A stretch of 64,000 bases of DNA from Acinetobacter towneri DSM 14962 = CIP 107472. Its GTDB lineage: Bacteria; Pseudomonadota; Gammaproteobacteria; Pseudomonadales; Moraxellaceae. Position 1 is the first letter of the stretch. Each line of letters begins with the position of its first letter. The DNA is taken from the NCBI RefSeq assembly GCF_000368785.1, contig NZ_KB849691.1, forward strand, positions 251,231-315,230. The letters are read 5' to 3'. Made by a program: the position numbers and the translations under genes. This document shows positions 8,839 to 18,503 of this stretch, piece after piece. The notes beneath the pieces were generated by a model. It ran no database searches. It was not told the DNA's origin and worked only from the letters and a program-made list of their open reading frames with translations.

Positions 8839-9708
8839 TTAGTGTTTCATCATCTCAATCAATTCTAAAACAGCGCGTGATTGCGTTCGTCCCGGATGCC
8901 ATACCATGCCTAATTGACGGTTCATTTCTAAGTCAATATCTAACTGTTGTAAGTCTTGATTGACCAAAGTTTTAGGTAAAACAGACCATCCCAAACCAAT
9001 TGACACCAACATCCGAATAGATTCTAGCGGATTATTGCTCATGGTGACTTTAGGTTTAACACCTTGCTTTTCAAACTCTGCCAAAGTGATTTGACTGGTA
9101 TAGGTTTGCGCGGCAGGCAACAAACTAGGGTAGGCGAGTAAATCGGTCAATTGCAGGTTTTTCTGATGTGCAAGCGGATGAAAAGATGCGACCACAAACA
9201 CCAATGGATCATTCCAAATGGTGACATAAGACAGACGTTCATCTAATTTGGGCGGTAAGGTCAGAAAAGCCAGTTCTAAATCGCCTGCCAAAACTTGTTC
9301 ATGTGCCTGTTCTGAGTCGACAAAATGCACATCTAACGTGACGTTGGGAAATTCCTGTACATATTCACGTAAATGATTGGGTAAATGGTGCAAACCAATA
9401 TGGTGACTGGTGCCGATTTTCAGTTTGCCTTGAACCTGTCCTTGCTCATGACTGAGAGTGTGGTGAATATCGCCCAGTTCATTCAGCCAGTTTTTGACTT
9501 TGGGTAATAATGAATGTGCTGCATGCGTGGCTTGCACTCCACGACCTGCTGATTCAAACAGTTTCACGCCAAAATAGTCTTCTAGGCTGTGAATACGTTT
9601 GGTCACCGCAGGTTGGGTAATAAATAACTGATCTGCTGCCAAAGAAATAGAACCTGTTTCCATGACTTTAACAAAGGCTTCAAAGGCTGCAAGATTCATT
9701 TGCACCAT
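8839..9708 (-). CDS. LysR family transcriptional regulator
   Basis: This 289-residue regulator has an N-terminal winged helix (AAFEAFVKVMETGSISLAAD, then QPAVTKRIHSLEDYFGVKLF) and a C-terminal periplasmic-binding-like effector domain from about residue 90. An alternative start at 9699 (MNLAAF) fits typical LysR proteins equally well. The target is not clear from context, because the next gene upstream is a minus-strand DUF2061 gene rather than a divergent enzyme gene. Confidence 0.9.
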   Translation of the reverse strand: MVQMNLAAFEAFVKVMETGSISLAADQLFITQPAVTKRIHSLEDYFGVKLFESAGRGVQATHAAHSLLPKVKNWLNELGDIHHTLSHEQGQVQGKLKIGTSHHIGLHHLPNHLREYVQEFPNVTLDVHFVDSEQAHEQVLAGDLELAFLTLPPKLDERLSYVTIWNDPLVFVVASFHPLAHQKNLQLTDLLAYPSLLPAAQTYTSQITLAEFEKQGVKPKVTMSNNPLESIRMLVSIGLGWSVLPKTLVNQDLQQLDIDLEMNRQLGMVWHPGRTQSRAVLELIEMMKH

Positions 9709-9833
9709 CCATAAAGATTTTTTATTACTGTGCTTATTATTTAGAAAAAATTAGAATTAATCAAAACAAATTCTACTTATTTTTAAACTATGCATCCGGG
9801 ATGATCTTGTAGAGATACAGCAGAGATAAAAAA

Positions 9834-9864
9834 AGATCATCGTGGGCTGCAACCAAGATGATCT
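9834..9864 (-). terminator. Terminator of the DUF2061 gene
   Basis: Arms AGATCATC and GATGATCT enclose a further weak stem. On the minus strand the hairpin is followed by a T-run (9827-9833). Confidence 0.75.
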
Positions 9865-9906
9865 CAAACTGAAATGGAATATTCACAAGCAGAATCTATA
9901 AAACCA

Positions 9907-10143
9907 TTAAGCGATAATTTTAGAATCTTGCGTTTGTGCTTTCTTTTCCCAAATCCGCTCGTGAATGAAATACGCAACAGCTTGTACTGTCGGTTCGACC
10001 AAACTTAAGGTAATGGCCATCCAAATATTGCCTGTGACTATATAACCGACCACCATCGCCACGGTGATGTGCATGATGTAGTAGCTTAAAGTTTTTTTGA
10101 ACATGCGTTGATTGTTGGCGACAAATTTTTGAATATGGCTCAT
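9907..10143 (-). CDS. DUF2061 small membrane protein
   Basis: This 78-residue protein has two hydrophobic segments (about 22-40 and 44-60). It carries the DUF2061 signature KKTLSYYIMHITVAMVVGY, with a downstream LSLVEPTVQAVAYFIHERIW. It is probably an inner-membrane protein of unknown role. CAAGGAGTATTC, giving a good Shine-Dalgarno, lies upstream of the ATG. A possible iron-regulation site lies about 50 bp further upstream. Confidence 0.85.
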   Translation of the reverse strand: MSHIQKFVANNQRMFKKTLSYYIMHITVAMVVGYIVTGNIWMAITLSLVEPTVQAVAYFIHERIWEKKAQTQDSKIIA

Positions 10144-10462
10144 GTGAATACTCCTTATGCTGCTTTGATCATTTTCTGTGTGGATAGCTAAAGGATAATC
10201 ATTCTTATTTAATTTGTAAAAACGAATAATTTTGTAATTTTGATTGGAAAATTAGATTTTAATAGAAAGATTATAAGGTCAAAATTTTAAGCATCTATTT
10301 GTTTTTGCTTATAGGCAGGTCGTGATGAATCAATAAAAATTATTTTGCTAGAAATTCCTAAAAGTTTTTAAATTAATAAAAATGATAAATTAGATTTATA
10401 CAAATTCGCGGTTATAATCAAATTAATGAAAAAATTACCCAGTCCAGTGGAGTAGATCTGAC
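10144..10462. other. Divergent promoter region between DUF2061 and leuC
   Basis: This 319-bp AT-rich region has a Fur-like sequence (10194-10210) on the DUF2061 side and TATAAT (10413-10418) on the leuC side. I see no leader peptide with a leucine run, so there is no evidence of classical leu attenuation. Confidence 0.45.
10194..10210 (-). promoter_or_regulatory. Possible Fur site upstream of the DUF2061 gene
   Basis: GATAATCATTCTTATTT resembles one and a half Fur half-sites (GATAATCAT). It sits where a DUF2061 promoter should be. Match by eye only. Confidence 0.3.
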
Positions 10463-11911
10463 ATGGCAGGCGAAAACCAACAAGCACAAAATCCAGCTGC
10501 AAAAACTTTGTACGACAAATTGTGGGATGATCACTTGGTCACTCAACGTGATGATGGCTCGGCTTTATTGTATATCGACCGTCATTTATTGCATGAAGTG
10601 ACTTCTCCACAAGCCTTTGAAGGTTTGCAACTTGCAGGACGTAAGCCGTGGCGTTTAAGTGCCAACGTGGCAACGCCTGACCATAACGTACCAACGTCTA
10701 AGAAAGAACGTGCAGACGGTATTGCAGGTATTGAAGATGATACCTCACGTATTCAGGTACAAACTTTAGATGACAACTGTAAAACCTTTAACGTGGTGCA
10801 GTTTGACATCAACGACATCCGTCAGGGGATTGCGCACGTGGTTGGGCCTGAGCAGGGCTTAACTTTGCCAGGTATGACCGTAGTTTGTGGTGACTCACAT
10901 ACAGCGACTCACGGTGCATTTGGGTGTTTAGCGCATGGTATTGGGACGTCTGAAGTTGAACACGTATTAGCAACCCAATGCTTAGTTCAAAAGAAAATGA
11001 AAAACATGCTAGTGCGTGTAGATGGCAAATTAGGTCAAGGTGTTACACCGAAAGATGTCGTTTTAGCGATCATTGGTAAAATTGGTACTGCAGGCGGTAC
11101 AGGTCACGCGATTGAGTTTGGTGGTCAAGTATTCCGTGATATGTCGATTGAAGGACGTATGACAGTATGTAATATGGCGATTGAAGCAGGCGCGCGCGTA
11201 GGTATGGTCGCTGTGGATGACAAAACCATTGAATACGTGAAAGGTCGTAACTATGCACCAAAAGGCGAGCAATGGGATGCAGCAGTTGCTTACTGGAATA
11301 CTTTACACTCAGATGAAGGCGCGCACTTTGACACCGTAGTGGTATTACAAGGCGAAGAAATTGAGCCGCAAGTGTCTTGGGGAACTTCACCTGAAATGGT
11401 CATTCCAGTATCACAAGCCGTACCAACTTTAGAGCAGGCGAAAGATGATGTACAGCGCAATGACTGGACGCGTGCTTATCAATATATGGGCTTAACTGCA
11501 GGTCAGTCTTTGGCAGATATTCAATTAGACCGCGTATTTATTGGCTCATGCACCAACTCGCGTATTGAAGATATTCGTGCAGCCGCTGAAGTGATTAAAG
11601 GTCGTAAAGTTGCAGCAAGTATTAAACAGGCGATGGTGGTTCCAGGTTCTGGTTTAGTTAAGCAACAAGCGGAACAAGAAGGCTTAGACAAAGTGTTTGT
11701 AGAAGCAGGCTTTGAATGGCGTGAACCAGGTTGTTCAATGTGCTTGGCAATGAACGCAGACAAATTGCAACCGGGTGAACACTGTGCATCGACTTCAAAC
11801 CGTAACTTTGAAGGTCGTCAAGGTAATGGTGGTCGTACCCATTTGGTGAGTCCAGCAATGGCAGCTGCAGCAGCCATCGCAGGTCATTTTGTAGACGTAC
11901 GTTCATTCTAA
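10463..11911 (+). CDS. leuC: 3-isopropylmalate dehydratase large subunit LeuC
   Basis: This 482-residue aconitase-superfamily protein combines with LeuD to isomerise 2-isopropylmalate to 3-isopropylmalate in leucine biosynthesis. The [4Fe-4S] ligand motifs are visible: [14 protein letters not shown] near residue 145, [16 protein letters not shown] near 355 and [11 protein letters not shown] near 425. The N-terminus is slightly extended ([14 protein letters not shown]) compared with the typical start at [18 protein letters not shown] precedes the ATG. It is first in the leu cluster and is followed by a palindromic repeat before leuD. Confidence 0.97.
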   Translation: MAGENQQAQNPAAKTLYDKLWDDHLVTQRDDGSALLYIDRHLLHEVTSPQAFEGLQLAGRKPWRLSANVATPDHNVPTSKKERADGIAGIEDDTSRIQVQTLDDNCKTFNVVQFDINDIRQGIAHVVGPEQGLTLPGMTVVCGDSHTATHGAFGCLAHGIGTSEVEHVLATQCLVQKKMKNMLVRVDGKLGQGVTPKDVVLAIIGKIGTAGGTGHAIEFGGQVFRDMSIEGRMTVCNMAIEAGARVGMVAVDDKTIEYVKGRNYAPKGEQWDAAVAYWNTLHSDEGAHFDTVVVLQGEEIEPQVSWGTSPEMVIPVSQAVPTLEQAKDDVQRNDWTRAYQYMGLTAGQSLADIQLDRVFIGSCTNSRIEDIRAAAEVIKGRKVAASIKQAMVVPGSGLVKQQAEQEGLDKVFVEAGFEWREPGCSMCLAMNADKLQPGEHCASTSNRNFEGRQGNGGRTHLVSPAMAAAAAIAGHFVDVRSF

Positions 11912-11923
11912 GTTATGCCTTCA

Positions 11924-11989
11924 TCCCACCCTCTCTCTGAGAGAAGGCGTTCCCTCTCATTATCGGAGAGGGCAAGGGAGAGGTTACGG
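11924..11989. repeat. Intergenic palindromic repeat (CCCTCTC/GAGAGGG type)
   Basis: Nested inverted repeats sit between leuC and leuD: CCCTCTC...GAGAGGG inside and CCCTCTCT...AGGGAGAGG outside. Similar GC-rich palindromes recur at 16614-16706, 54464-54487 and around 54578-54595/55966-55978, suggesting a dispersed REP-like family. Within an operon it may stabilise or uncouple the leuC and leuD messages (inference). Confidence 0.7.
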
Positions 11990-12007
11990 ATTCAGTGAGA
12001 ATTAAAC

Positions 12008-12658
12008 ATGAAAAAATATACCGTTGAACAAGGTATCGTTGCACCATTAGACCGTGCCAATGTCGATACAGACTTAATCATTCCAAAACAGTTTTTGAAA
12101 TCGATCAAACGTACTGGTTTTGGCGATAACTTATTTGATGAATTGCGTTATTTAGATGAAGGTTATCCGGGTCAGGACAACTCAAAACGTCCGATTAATA
12201 CTGAGTTTGTATTGAATCAGCCGCGTTATCAGGGTGCTTCAATCTTAATTTCACGTGCCAACTTTGGTTGTGGTTCAAGCCGTGAGCATGCGCCTTGGGC
12301 GTTGAATGAATATGGTTTCCGTACCGTTATTGCGCCAAGTTTTGCCGACATTTTCTTCAATAACTGCTTTAAAAACGGCATGTTGCCTGTGATCTTGTCT
12401 GAAGAGCAGGTCGAGCAATTATTTAAAGAATGTGCGGCGACTGAAGGCTATCAATTAACCATCGACTTAGACGCGCAAGAAGTACGCACACCAAGCGGTA
12501 CGGCATTTAAATTTGAAGTAGATCCATTCCGTAAGCACTGTTTATTGAATGGTTTGGATGATATTGGCTTAACATTACAAGCAGCCGATGACATTCGTGC
12601 TTATGAAGAGAAAACCAAGCAGTCGCGTCCGTGGGTTTTTGCCGAAATTCAGGCATAA
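12008..12658 (+). CDS. leuD: 3-isopropylmalate dehydratase small subunit LeuD
   Basis: This 216-residue swivelling-domain subunit of isopropylmalate isomerase carries the signatures [18 protein letters not shown] near residue 15 and [18 protein letters not shown] near residue 78, the substrate-binding loop, then [18 protein letters not shown]. The length is normal. It lies 96 bp after leuC, with a palindromic repeat in the gap, and is followed by a lipoprotein gene before leuB. Confidence 0.97.
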   Translation: MKKYTVEQGIVAPLDRANVDTDLIIPKQFLKSIKRTGFGDNLFDELRYLDEGYPGQDNSKRPINTEFVLNQPRYQGASILISRANFGCGSSREHAPWALNEYGFRTVIAPSFADIFFNNCFKNGMLPVILSEEQVEQLFKECAATEGYQLTIDLDAQEVRTPSGTAFKFEVDPFRKHCLLNGLDDIGLTLQAADDIRAYEEKTKQSRPWVFAEIQA

Positions 12659-12760
12659 ATTCGCTGAAATTTGTCATAGCATCGCTGCCTAACTCTTGCT
12701 AACATCGGCACATAATAATTTTTATATTTTGTATCTAACAGGTGAGGTTGGGCGCGAACA

Positions 12761-13324
12761 ATGACTAAAATTTTCGGTCGGCTTGCTGTCATTGGATTAT
12801 GTATCACCACGCTAAGCGCATGCCAAACGTGGAATACAGCACGCATTAAACAGGTGAAAGAAACTGAACAAAGCAAATCCAATGCACTGATTTACTGTGC
12901 GGGTACAGATGATTGTGAGTTTGAGCGTTTAAATACGGTCACAATTTTCGATGCAGAAAAACATCGTGTTACACGTGCTGCCATTCAGGAGGGTTTGGTA
13001 CGTTTACAGGAATCATCCTTAAATAAATCCAATGCCTTGTATTTATCTGTACCGCCTAAACAACATGAATTGGTGATTCGCTTTTATCCCATTTCTAAAG
13101 ATCGTGCAGAAAAACTGCATGTAATTCATAAGTTTAATGCCAGGCAAAAATATACCTTTAGAATGTATCGTGATCGAAGTCGTACTAAAGGCAGCTTATT
13201 AAATGTGTCTGCGCCAGATCCTTTATGTGTAGATTTGGTGCAAAACAACAAAACCATTCGACGTTTTTGCAAACCCTACAATGTCTTAAATGGCTTGGGT
13301 GAGTTTGTAGAACAAAAAATTTAA
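12761..13324 (+). CDS. Putative lipoprotein within the leu cluster
   Basis: This 187-residue protein has a lipoprotein signal peptide: positively charged start, hydrophobic stretch and lipobox LSAC with the Cys at residue 21. The mature part is basic and contains four further Cys residues, which could form disulfides in the periplasm. I do not recognise a family. It lies between leuD and leuB, 102 bp after leuD and 39 bp before leuB, on the same strand, and is probably co-transcribed with leucine genes despite having no obvious role in leucine synthesis. Confidence 0.75.
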   Translation: MTKIFGRLAVIGLCITTLSACQTWNTARIKQVKETEQSKSNALIYCAGTDDCEFERLNTVTIFDAEKHRVTRAAIQEGLVRLQESSLNKSNALYLSVPPKQHELVIRFYPISKDRAEKLHVIHKFNARQKYTFRMYRDRSRTKGSLLNVSAPDPLCVDLVQNNKTIRRFCKPYNVLNGLGEFVEQKI

Positions 13325-13363
13325 TCCCACAGTCTTTGACTGTCATGAACAATGGAAACTCTC

Positions 13364-14443
13364 ATGTCAAAACATATTTTGATTTTAGCTGGTGACGGCA
13401 TTGGTCCAGAAATTGTGAAAGCTGCTGAACAAGTGCTGACACGTGTCAATGAAAAATTCAATTTGGGTTTGACTTGGGAACAAGGTTTATTGGGTGGTTC
13501 TGCAATTGATGCACATGGTGAACCGTACCCAGCAGTAACATCTGAGCAAGCGAAAAAAGCCGATGCAATTTTATTGGGTGCAGTTGGTGGTCCAAAATGG
13601 GACAACATTGAGCGCTCAATCCGTCCAGAGCGTGGTTTGTTAAAATTGCGTTCAGAACTCAATTTATTTGCGAACTTACGTCCTGCAATTTTGTATCCAC
13701 AATTGGCAGATGCTTCAAGCTTAAAACCTGAAATTGTATCGGGCTTAGATATCTTAATCGTGCGTGAATTGACGGGTGGTATCTATTTCGGTCAGCCACG
13801 TGGTATTCGTGAATTAGAAAACGGTGAAAAACAAGGTTTTAACACCGACGTATATGCTGAGTCAGAAATCAAACGCATTGCAAAAGTAGCGTTTGAAATG
13901 GCGAAATTGCGTGGCGGTAAAGTATGTTCGGTAGATAAAGCCAACGTACTGGAAGTGACTGAATTGTGGAAGCAAACTGTGACTCAGTTACATGCAGAAC
14001 AGTACCCAGAAATCAACTTGTCGCACATGTATGTCGATAACGCAGCGATGCAATTGGTACGCGCGCCAAAACAATTTGACGTATTGGTGACAGGTAACTT
14101 GTTTGGTGACATCTTGTCTGATGAAGCGGCGATGTTGACAGGTTCTATTGGTATGTTGCCATCTGCATCTTTAGACGAAAACGGTAAGGGTATGTATGAG
14201 CCTTGTCATGGTTCAGCGCCAGATATCGCAGGTCAGAACTTGGCAAACCCATTGGCAACCATTCTTTCTGTGGCAATGATGCTACGTTACACCTTCCGCG
14301 AAGAAGCGGCAGCAAAAGCCATTGAAGATGCAGTAGGCAATGTATTAGATCAAGGTTTACGTACTGCCGATATTATGTCTGAAGGCATGAATAAAGTTGG
14401 TACTGTTGAAATGGGTCAAGCAGTCGTTACGGCACTCAACTAA
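13364..14443 (+). CDS. leuB: 3-isopropylmalate dehydrogenase LeuB
   Basis: This 359-residue isocitrate/isopropylmalate dehydrogenase family enzyme oxidatively decarboxylates 3-isopropylmalate with NAD. Motifs are [12 protein letters not shown] (N-terminus), [19 protein letters not shown] (substrate Arg residues), the [16 protein letters not shown] block, [14 protein letters not shown] and [14 protein letters not shown], with metal-binding Asp residues, then [18 protein letters not shown]. The ATG at 13364 (MSKHIL) fits the family length better than 13352. A terminator follows at 14493, closing the cluster. Confidence 0.97.
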   Translation: MSKHILILAGDGIGPEIVKAAEQVLTRVNEKFNLGLTWEQGLLGGSAIDAHGEPYPAVTSEQAKKADAILLGAVGGPKWDNIERSIRPERGLLKLRSELNLFANLRPAILYPQLADASSLKPEIVSGLDILIVRELTGGIYFGQPRGIRELENGEKQGFNTDVYAESEIKRIAKVAFEMAKLRGGKVCSVDKANVLEVTELWKQTVTQLHAEQYPEINLSHMYVDNAAMQLVRAPKQFDVLVTGNLFGDILSDEAAMLTGSIGMLPSASLDENGKGMYEPCHGSAPDIAGQNLANPLATILSVAMMLRYTFREEAAAKAIEDAVGNVLDQGLRTADIMSEGMNKVGTVEMGQAVVTALN

Positions 14444-14492
14444 AAATTTAAGCGATTTAACCTATCGCTTACAGCTCAAAATCAAATCATTA

Positions 14493-14519
14493 AACGCAGT
14501 CTTCGGGCTGCGTTTTTTT
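14493..14519 (+). terminator. Terminator after leuB
   Basis: Arms AACGCAG and CTGCGTT enclose the loop TCTTCGGG and are followed by a run of seven T. Confidence 0.9.
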
Positions 14520-14557
14520 ATTGGTTTTGTACTTTCAGAGTGTTTTAGCTAGGAGAC

Positions 14558-14965
14558 TTAACAGCGTTGTCCCGAAACATACACTGCGGTAGCAATACCC
14601 TGCTGTAGGCGAAAATACAAATCACAAGTCAGTGCAACATCGTAACTTTCATGACTCGGGATACCGATATTTAACGGAACAGCACCAATACCTGTAGTGG
14701 GATGCTGCGCCATAGGGATCGGAACACGTACAGGACGAATGATACGGTAATGTAGCAATTGAGGGGTAGCTTGAGCTGTACCAAGCTGTTGATAGCCAAT
14801 TTGGCTTAATTGCAAATGGGTCAGGATATATTGGCTAGATTGACCAATAAATTGCTGTAAATACGCATCGCGGTTTAAAGTGGAATGCGGTGGATTACTA
14901 CTACACGCCACTAAACTGAGCGCAAAAAGACCTGTTATACAAGCAACGCAGGATCGAAATAACAT
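14558..14965 (-). CDS. Putative lipoprotein
   Basis: This 135-residue protein has a hydrophobic leader ending in the lipobox LVAC (Cys near residue 21), followed by SSN. The mature region includes YQQLGTAQATPQLLHYRI and an ESYDVALTCDLYFRL segment with two Cys (one at the C-terminus) that may pair. I recognise no family. It is a single gene between the leuB terminator and the convergent-side infA terminator. Confidence 0.75.
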   Translation of the reverse strand: MLFRSCVACITGLFALSLVACSSNPPHSTLNRDAYLQQFIGQSSQYILTHLQLSQIGYQQLGTAQATPQLLHYRIIRPVRVPIPMAQHPTTGIGAVPLNIGIPSHESYDVALTCDLYFRLQQGIATAVYVSGQRC

Positions 14966-15080
14966 GCTTTTTCTCCCTTGCTCAAAACTTTATTGTAGAA
15001 GGCAATGCAAGAAAAGAATGTGGTGATTCGATAAGCGGCGGGGACGAATTAAAGGCTAAACAGAATTTTTTTAAGTGAAC

Positions 15081-15109
15081 GTAAAAAAGCCACTCCGAAA
15101 GTGGCTTTA
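15081..15109 (-). terminator. Terminator of infA
   Basis: The hairpin AAAGCCACT/AGTGGCTTT spans about 15087-15108 and is followed on the minus strand by TTTTTT. Confidence 0.85.
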
Positions 15110-15123
15110 GCTTACTCTAAAAC

Positions 15124-15345
15124 TTAGCGTGCGCGGTAAGTGATGCGACCCTTGGTTAAGTCGTAAGGTGTCATTTCAACTTTCACACTGTCGCCTGTTA
15201 AAATACGAATATAGTGTTTACGCATTTTACCAGAAATGTGAGCAATCACTTCATGACCGTTTTCTAAACGTACACGAAACATAGTATTAGGAAGCGTTTC
15301 GGTGACAACGCCTTCGAACTCGATGAGTTCCTCTTTATTGGCCAT
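15124..15345 (-). CDS. infA: Translation initiation factor IF-1
   Basis: This 73-residue single S1/OB-fold protein occupies the ribosomal A site during initiation. The sequence is strongly conserved: [40 protein letters not shown] and [20 protein letters not shown]. It is transcribed alone, with its own terminator. The Shine-Dalgarno region AGGTAGGC lies just upstream of the ATG. Confidence 0.98.
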   Translation of the reverse strand: MANKEELIEFEGVVTETLPNTMFRVRLENGHEVIAHISGKMRKHYIRILTGDSVKVEMTPYDLTKGRITYRAR

Positions 15346-15575
15346 AGCCTACCTGAGTATCAAATTGGAAAGGCGCAAATTATAGGCAATTTTTCTGAAA
15401 AAAACAAGATGCTTTACCCTATACACAGCGCATCTGTTAGTAAAATAAGCGAATCATCGGTTTATACTTTTTCTGTAAAAATGGGCTTGGGTAGGTTGTC
15501 AGTTCGGTCAATCGCAGTTAATCTAATTTCAATCTTTTTAAGTATAAATGAAGTACATACAAGGAAGGTTTTTGC

Positions 15576-16583
15576 GTGGGTCAGCTAACTGATGCATCGG
15601 TTGTATTGCGTTTAGGCTACCAAGCGATTCGTCGTGCGGGGTTGCCAACCGAAGATATTTTAACAAAAGCAGGTGTGGCCTTAAATCAGGTCGAAGCCAA
15701 TGAGCGTACGCCTTTAAATGCACAATATGCGTTTTGGGTTGCGGCTGAGGAAGTCAGTAAAGACCCTGATATTGGTTTACATCTGGGGGAGCATTTGCCA
15801 CTTTATCGCGGGCAAGTGATTGAACATTTGTTTATTTCTTCAGAAAACTTTGGTGAAGGCCTAAAACGTGCTTTGGCTTATCAACGCCTGATTAGTGATG
15901 CTTTTGATGCCAAATTGGTGGTGGAAGATGGACGCTGCTATTTAACCAATGGCGTGCAGCCGTGGTCAGAAAATATCGTCAATCGTCATTTTTCTGAATG
16001 CGCCATGTCGGGTGTTTTACGCTTCTTTAAATTCATTACCGAAGGTCGTTTTCAGCCTATTTATATTGACTTTAACTTTAGTGATGGTGCTGCAGATGAT
16101 GAATATTTCCGTGTCTTTGAATGTCCTGTGAGTTTGGGGCAGAAAGAAACGCGTTTGTATTTTGATCCGAGTATTTTGGATTATCCACTGTGGCAGGCAG
16201 AACCTGAGTTATTGCAATTACACGAACAGTTGGCATTGGAAAAACTGCAGGAACTGGCGCGTTATGATTTGGTTGGTGAAGTGCGCCGTGCCATTGGTTC
16301 GACCTTAGAAAGTGGAGAAACGACACTAGAAACAGTGGCGGCACAATTGAATATCACGCCACGCCGTTTGCGTACCCAATTGAGCGAAGCCAATACCAGT
16401 TTTCAGCAAATTCTGTCCGATTATCGCTGTCGTCTGGCTAAACGATTATTATCGAATACCAATGAAAGCGTGGAGCGGATTGTGTACTTAACGGGTTTTT
16501 CAGAGCCAAGTACGTTCTATCGTGCCTTTAAACGCTGGACCAATGAAACCCCAGTGGAATATAGAAAGCGCAAGCAGCGTTAA
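15576..16583 (+). CDS. AraC family transcriptional regulator (GTG start)
   Basis: This 335-residue regulator has an N-terminal arabinose-binding-like domain (about 15-210, the PF12625-type found in OruR/ArgR-like AraC proteins) and a C-terminal AraC helix-turn-helix pair (about 245-332): TLETVAAQLNITPRRLRTQL and SVERIVYLTGFSEPSTFYRA. The GTG at 15576 is selected because AAGGAAGG lies 7 bases upstream. No divergent or co-directional partner identifies the regulon. It is followed by a palindromic repeat. Confidence 0.9.
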   Translation: MGQLTDASVVLRLGYQAIRRAGLPTEDILTKAGVALNQVEANERTPLNAQYAFWVAAEEVSKDPDIGLHLGEHLPLYRGQVIEHLFISSENFGEGLKRALAYQRLISDAFDAKLVVEDGRCYLTNGVQPWSENIVNRHFSECAMSGVLRFFKFITEGRFQPIYIDFNFSDGAADDEYFRVFECPVSLGQKETRLYFDPSILDYPLWQAEPELLQLHEQLALEKLQELARYDLVGEVRRAIGSTLESGETTLETVAAQLNITPRRLRTQLSEANTSFQQILSDYRCRLAKRLLSNTNESVERIVYLTGFSEPSTFYRAFKRWTNETPVEYRKRKQR

Positions 16584-16613
16584 GTTTGAAAATTTAAAAC
16601 CTTTCCTAAACAG

Positions 16614-16706
16614 AATCCCCCTAAATCCCCCTTTTTCAAAGGGGGACTTTCGTTTTAAAGCCTCGAAATGGAGCTCCTCTCTTTGGAAAAGGGAGGTCGG
16701 AAGGGA
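16614..16706. repeat. Intergenic palindromic repeat unit (two hairpins)
   Basis: Two imperfect hairpins are visible: TCCCCCTTT...AAAGGGGGA and CCTCTCTTT...AAAGGGAGG. The outer ends AATCCC and GGGATT form a larger inverted repeat. It lies between the convergent AraC and truA genes, and matches the REP-like palindromes elsewhere in the window. Confidence 0.7.
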
Positions 16707-16711
16707 TTAAA

Positions 16712-17509
16712 TTATTCCGGCATATTTAACCAATGTGGCCCTAAGGGAACTTTCGGTAAATCAAACTGTTCAGGATAGTGTGCCTGAATAAAATACAAGC
16801 CATCGGGTGGGGCGGTAATTCCTGCTGCTTTACGGTCTTGAGCTGCAAAAATTTGGTCAATATGCGCAATGTCATATAAACCTTGTCCAATCTCCAATAG
16901 ACAACCCATGATATTGCGAACCATGTGATGTAAAAAACCATCGGCTTGAATATCTAACACTAAATAATTGCCGTGACGAATTAAGCGGCAATGGCTGACA
17001 TGACGGACAGGCTGATTGGACTGACACGCTGCGGCACGAAAGCTTTCAAAATTATGTGTCCCTTCAAATTTCTGCGCAGCCGCAATCATTTTATCGACAT
17101 CTAAGGGATAATAAGCGTGAGTGACTTGTTTGTGCAGCAAGGCAGGGCGTTGTGGATTGTTATACACGACATAGCGATAACGCCGTGCCTGAGCCTTAAA
17201 ACGAGCATGGAAGTCCATATCCATCGTTTTAATCCATTGAATTGCAATGTCTTTGGGTAGTTGGCTGTTGGCACCCATCAACCAACCGCGTTCAGGGCGA
17301 ATGGCATGCGTATCAAAATGTGCCACCATATTGGTTGCATGCACGCCTGCATCGGTACGTCCTGCACCATGTAAAATAATGGGTTCATCGGCAATTTTGC
17401 TCAGAACTTTTTCAATGGTTTCCTGCACACTAGGTACGCCTGCTTGCTGGGTTTGCCAACCCCGATACCGAATGCCACAAAACTCAATTCCGATTGCAAA
17501 ACGCTGCAT
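16712..17509 (-). CDS. truA: tRNA pseudouridine(38-40) synthase TruA
   Basis: This 265-residue enzyme modifies U38-U40 in the tRNA anticodon arm. The catalytic Asp is in HGAGRTDAGVHATNMVAHFD near residue 53. Other family blocks are FHARFKAQARRYRYVVYN, FLHHMVRNIMGCLLEIG and the C-terminal AQDRKAAGITAPPDGLYF. The ATG at 17509 is used, with GAGGTG just upstream; a GTG six bases earlier is an unlikely start. It lies 12 bp after the asparaginase-type gene and is probably co-transcribed with it. Confidence 0.97.
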   Translation of the reverse strand: MQRFAIGIEFCGIRYRGWQTQQAGVPSVQETIEKVLSKIADEPIILHGAGRTDAGVHATNMVAHFDTHAIRPERGWLMGANSQLPKDIAIQWIKTMDMDFHARFKAQARRYRYVVYNNPQRPALLHKQVTHAYYPLDVDKMIAAAQKFEGTHNFESFRAAACQSNQPVRHVSHCRLIRHGNYLVLDIQADGFLHHMVRNIMGCLLEIGQGLYDIAHIDQIFAAQDRKAAGITAPPDGLYFIQAHYPEQFDLPKVPLGPHWLNMPE

Positions 17510-17521
17510 AATCACCTCAAA

Positions 17522-18499
17522 TCACACTGAAGACTGCCAATGCGCATACCACTGTGCAAGGCTGTCGTATTGTAAATACATTTTTAAGGCTTTGGCATAA
17601 AGATCTGCGTGACTTTGGCAATCACTGATTAAAATTTTACTGTCCTGTAACCACTGGCTGATCGCATAGCGTTGTTGCATGCCACCAAAAGTGACTTGGG
17701 TGGTGAGAATCACGGCACATTGTTGAGCTTGTAAGGCCTGAATTAACTCAATCACTTCGGCATTGACGGCCATATTGCCTGTACCATAACTCTGTAAAAT
17801 GAGGCAGTGTGGTGGCTGTTGCTGTAAGGCTTTTAAATTATCGACCAAAGCGGAAATGGCAATTGGCTGTAACATCCAGTTCAGGCAGTTAAAGTGCTGG
17901 GCTTTTTCAATATGTTGAGTGCTAATGTTGAATGCTGGCTCATTCTGCGATTTGTTCTCCGTGTAAACCAAAGCAGACTGACCTGTAAATGCATTTAACT
18001 CGGTGGTGTGTTGTTTCAGTGCCGTTGCGGCATGAATCAGTTGCTGATGGAAGGCGAGATATACGCCCTGAGTCACTTGATGAATCTGTTGTAAAGCAAA
18101 ATTTAGATTGTCCAAGGCATCACTAAATTCACGGGTATCTGTGCCTTGTGCATTGAGTAAGGGATATTGGCTACCCGTGAGAATGACATGGGTACTTTGC
18201 GCTAAAAAACGTGCCAAGACTGCGCTGGCATAGCTGAGGGTGTCGGTGCCATGTAAAATAACGAAATGTTGAAAATCATCGTGTTGTAATTTTTGAATAT
18301 ATTGAATGAGCTGTAACCAGTCTGCGGCTGTGCAGGCACTACTGTCTTTAATGACAGGGGCAACAAAGCATTCAATCTCTAAATTTAGGGGTAAGACCTG
18401 TGCCAAGCGTGGCAGAAATTGCTCCGCAGGCATTGGGCTTAGTGGTTCACCGACACAGCCAAAAGTGCCGCCCATATAGATTAACGCAATTTTTTTCAT
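17522..18499 (-). CDS. Asparaginase-family amidohydrolase
   Basis: This 325-residue protein matches bacterial L-asparaginase/glutaminase-type enzymes. The N-terminal nucleophile loop is YMGGTFGC, where most members have TGGTI. The second catalytic motif HGTDTLSYASAVLARFL is intact near residue 83, and LTGSQYPLLNAQGTD follows. No export signal is seen, so it is probably cytoplasmic (type I-like). The start used is ATG 18499 (MKKIAL); ATG 18502 is adjacent. Both lie directly after the U-tract of the upstream fimV terminator, and no Shine-Dalgarno is visible, which is unusual. Substrate specificity is not resolved. Confidence 0.85.
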   Translation of the reverse strand: MKKIALIYMGGTFGCVGEPLSPMPAEQFLPRLAQVLPLNLEIECFVAPVIKDSSACTAADWLQLIQYIQKLQHDDFQHFVILHGTDTLSYASAVLARFLAQSTHVILTGSQYPLLNAQGTDTREFSDALDNLNFALQQIHQVTQGVYLAFHQQLIHAATALKQHTTELNAFTGQSALVYTENKSQNEPAFNISTQHIEKAQHFNCLNWMLQPIAISALVDNLKALQQQPPHCLILQSYGTGNMAVNAEVIELIQALQAQQCAVILTTQVTFGGMQQRYAISQWLQDSKILISDCQSHADLYAKALKMYLQYDSLAQWYAHWQSSV

Positions 18500-18503
18500 C
18501 ATA

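Noticed and set aside
10144..10462. Leucine attenuator before leuC
   Set aside because: No leader ORF with consecutive Leu codons and no terminator/antiterminator pair could be seen.
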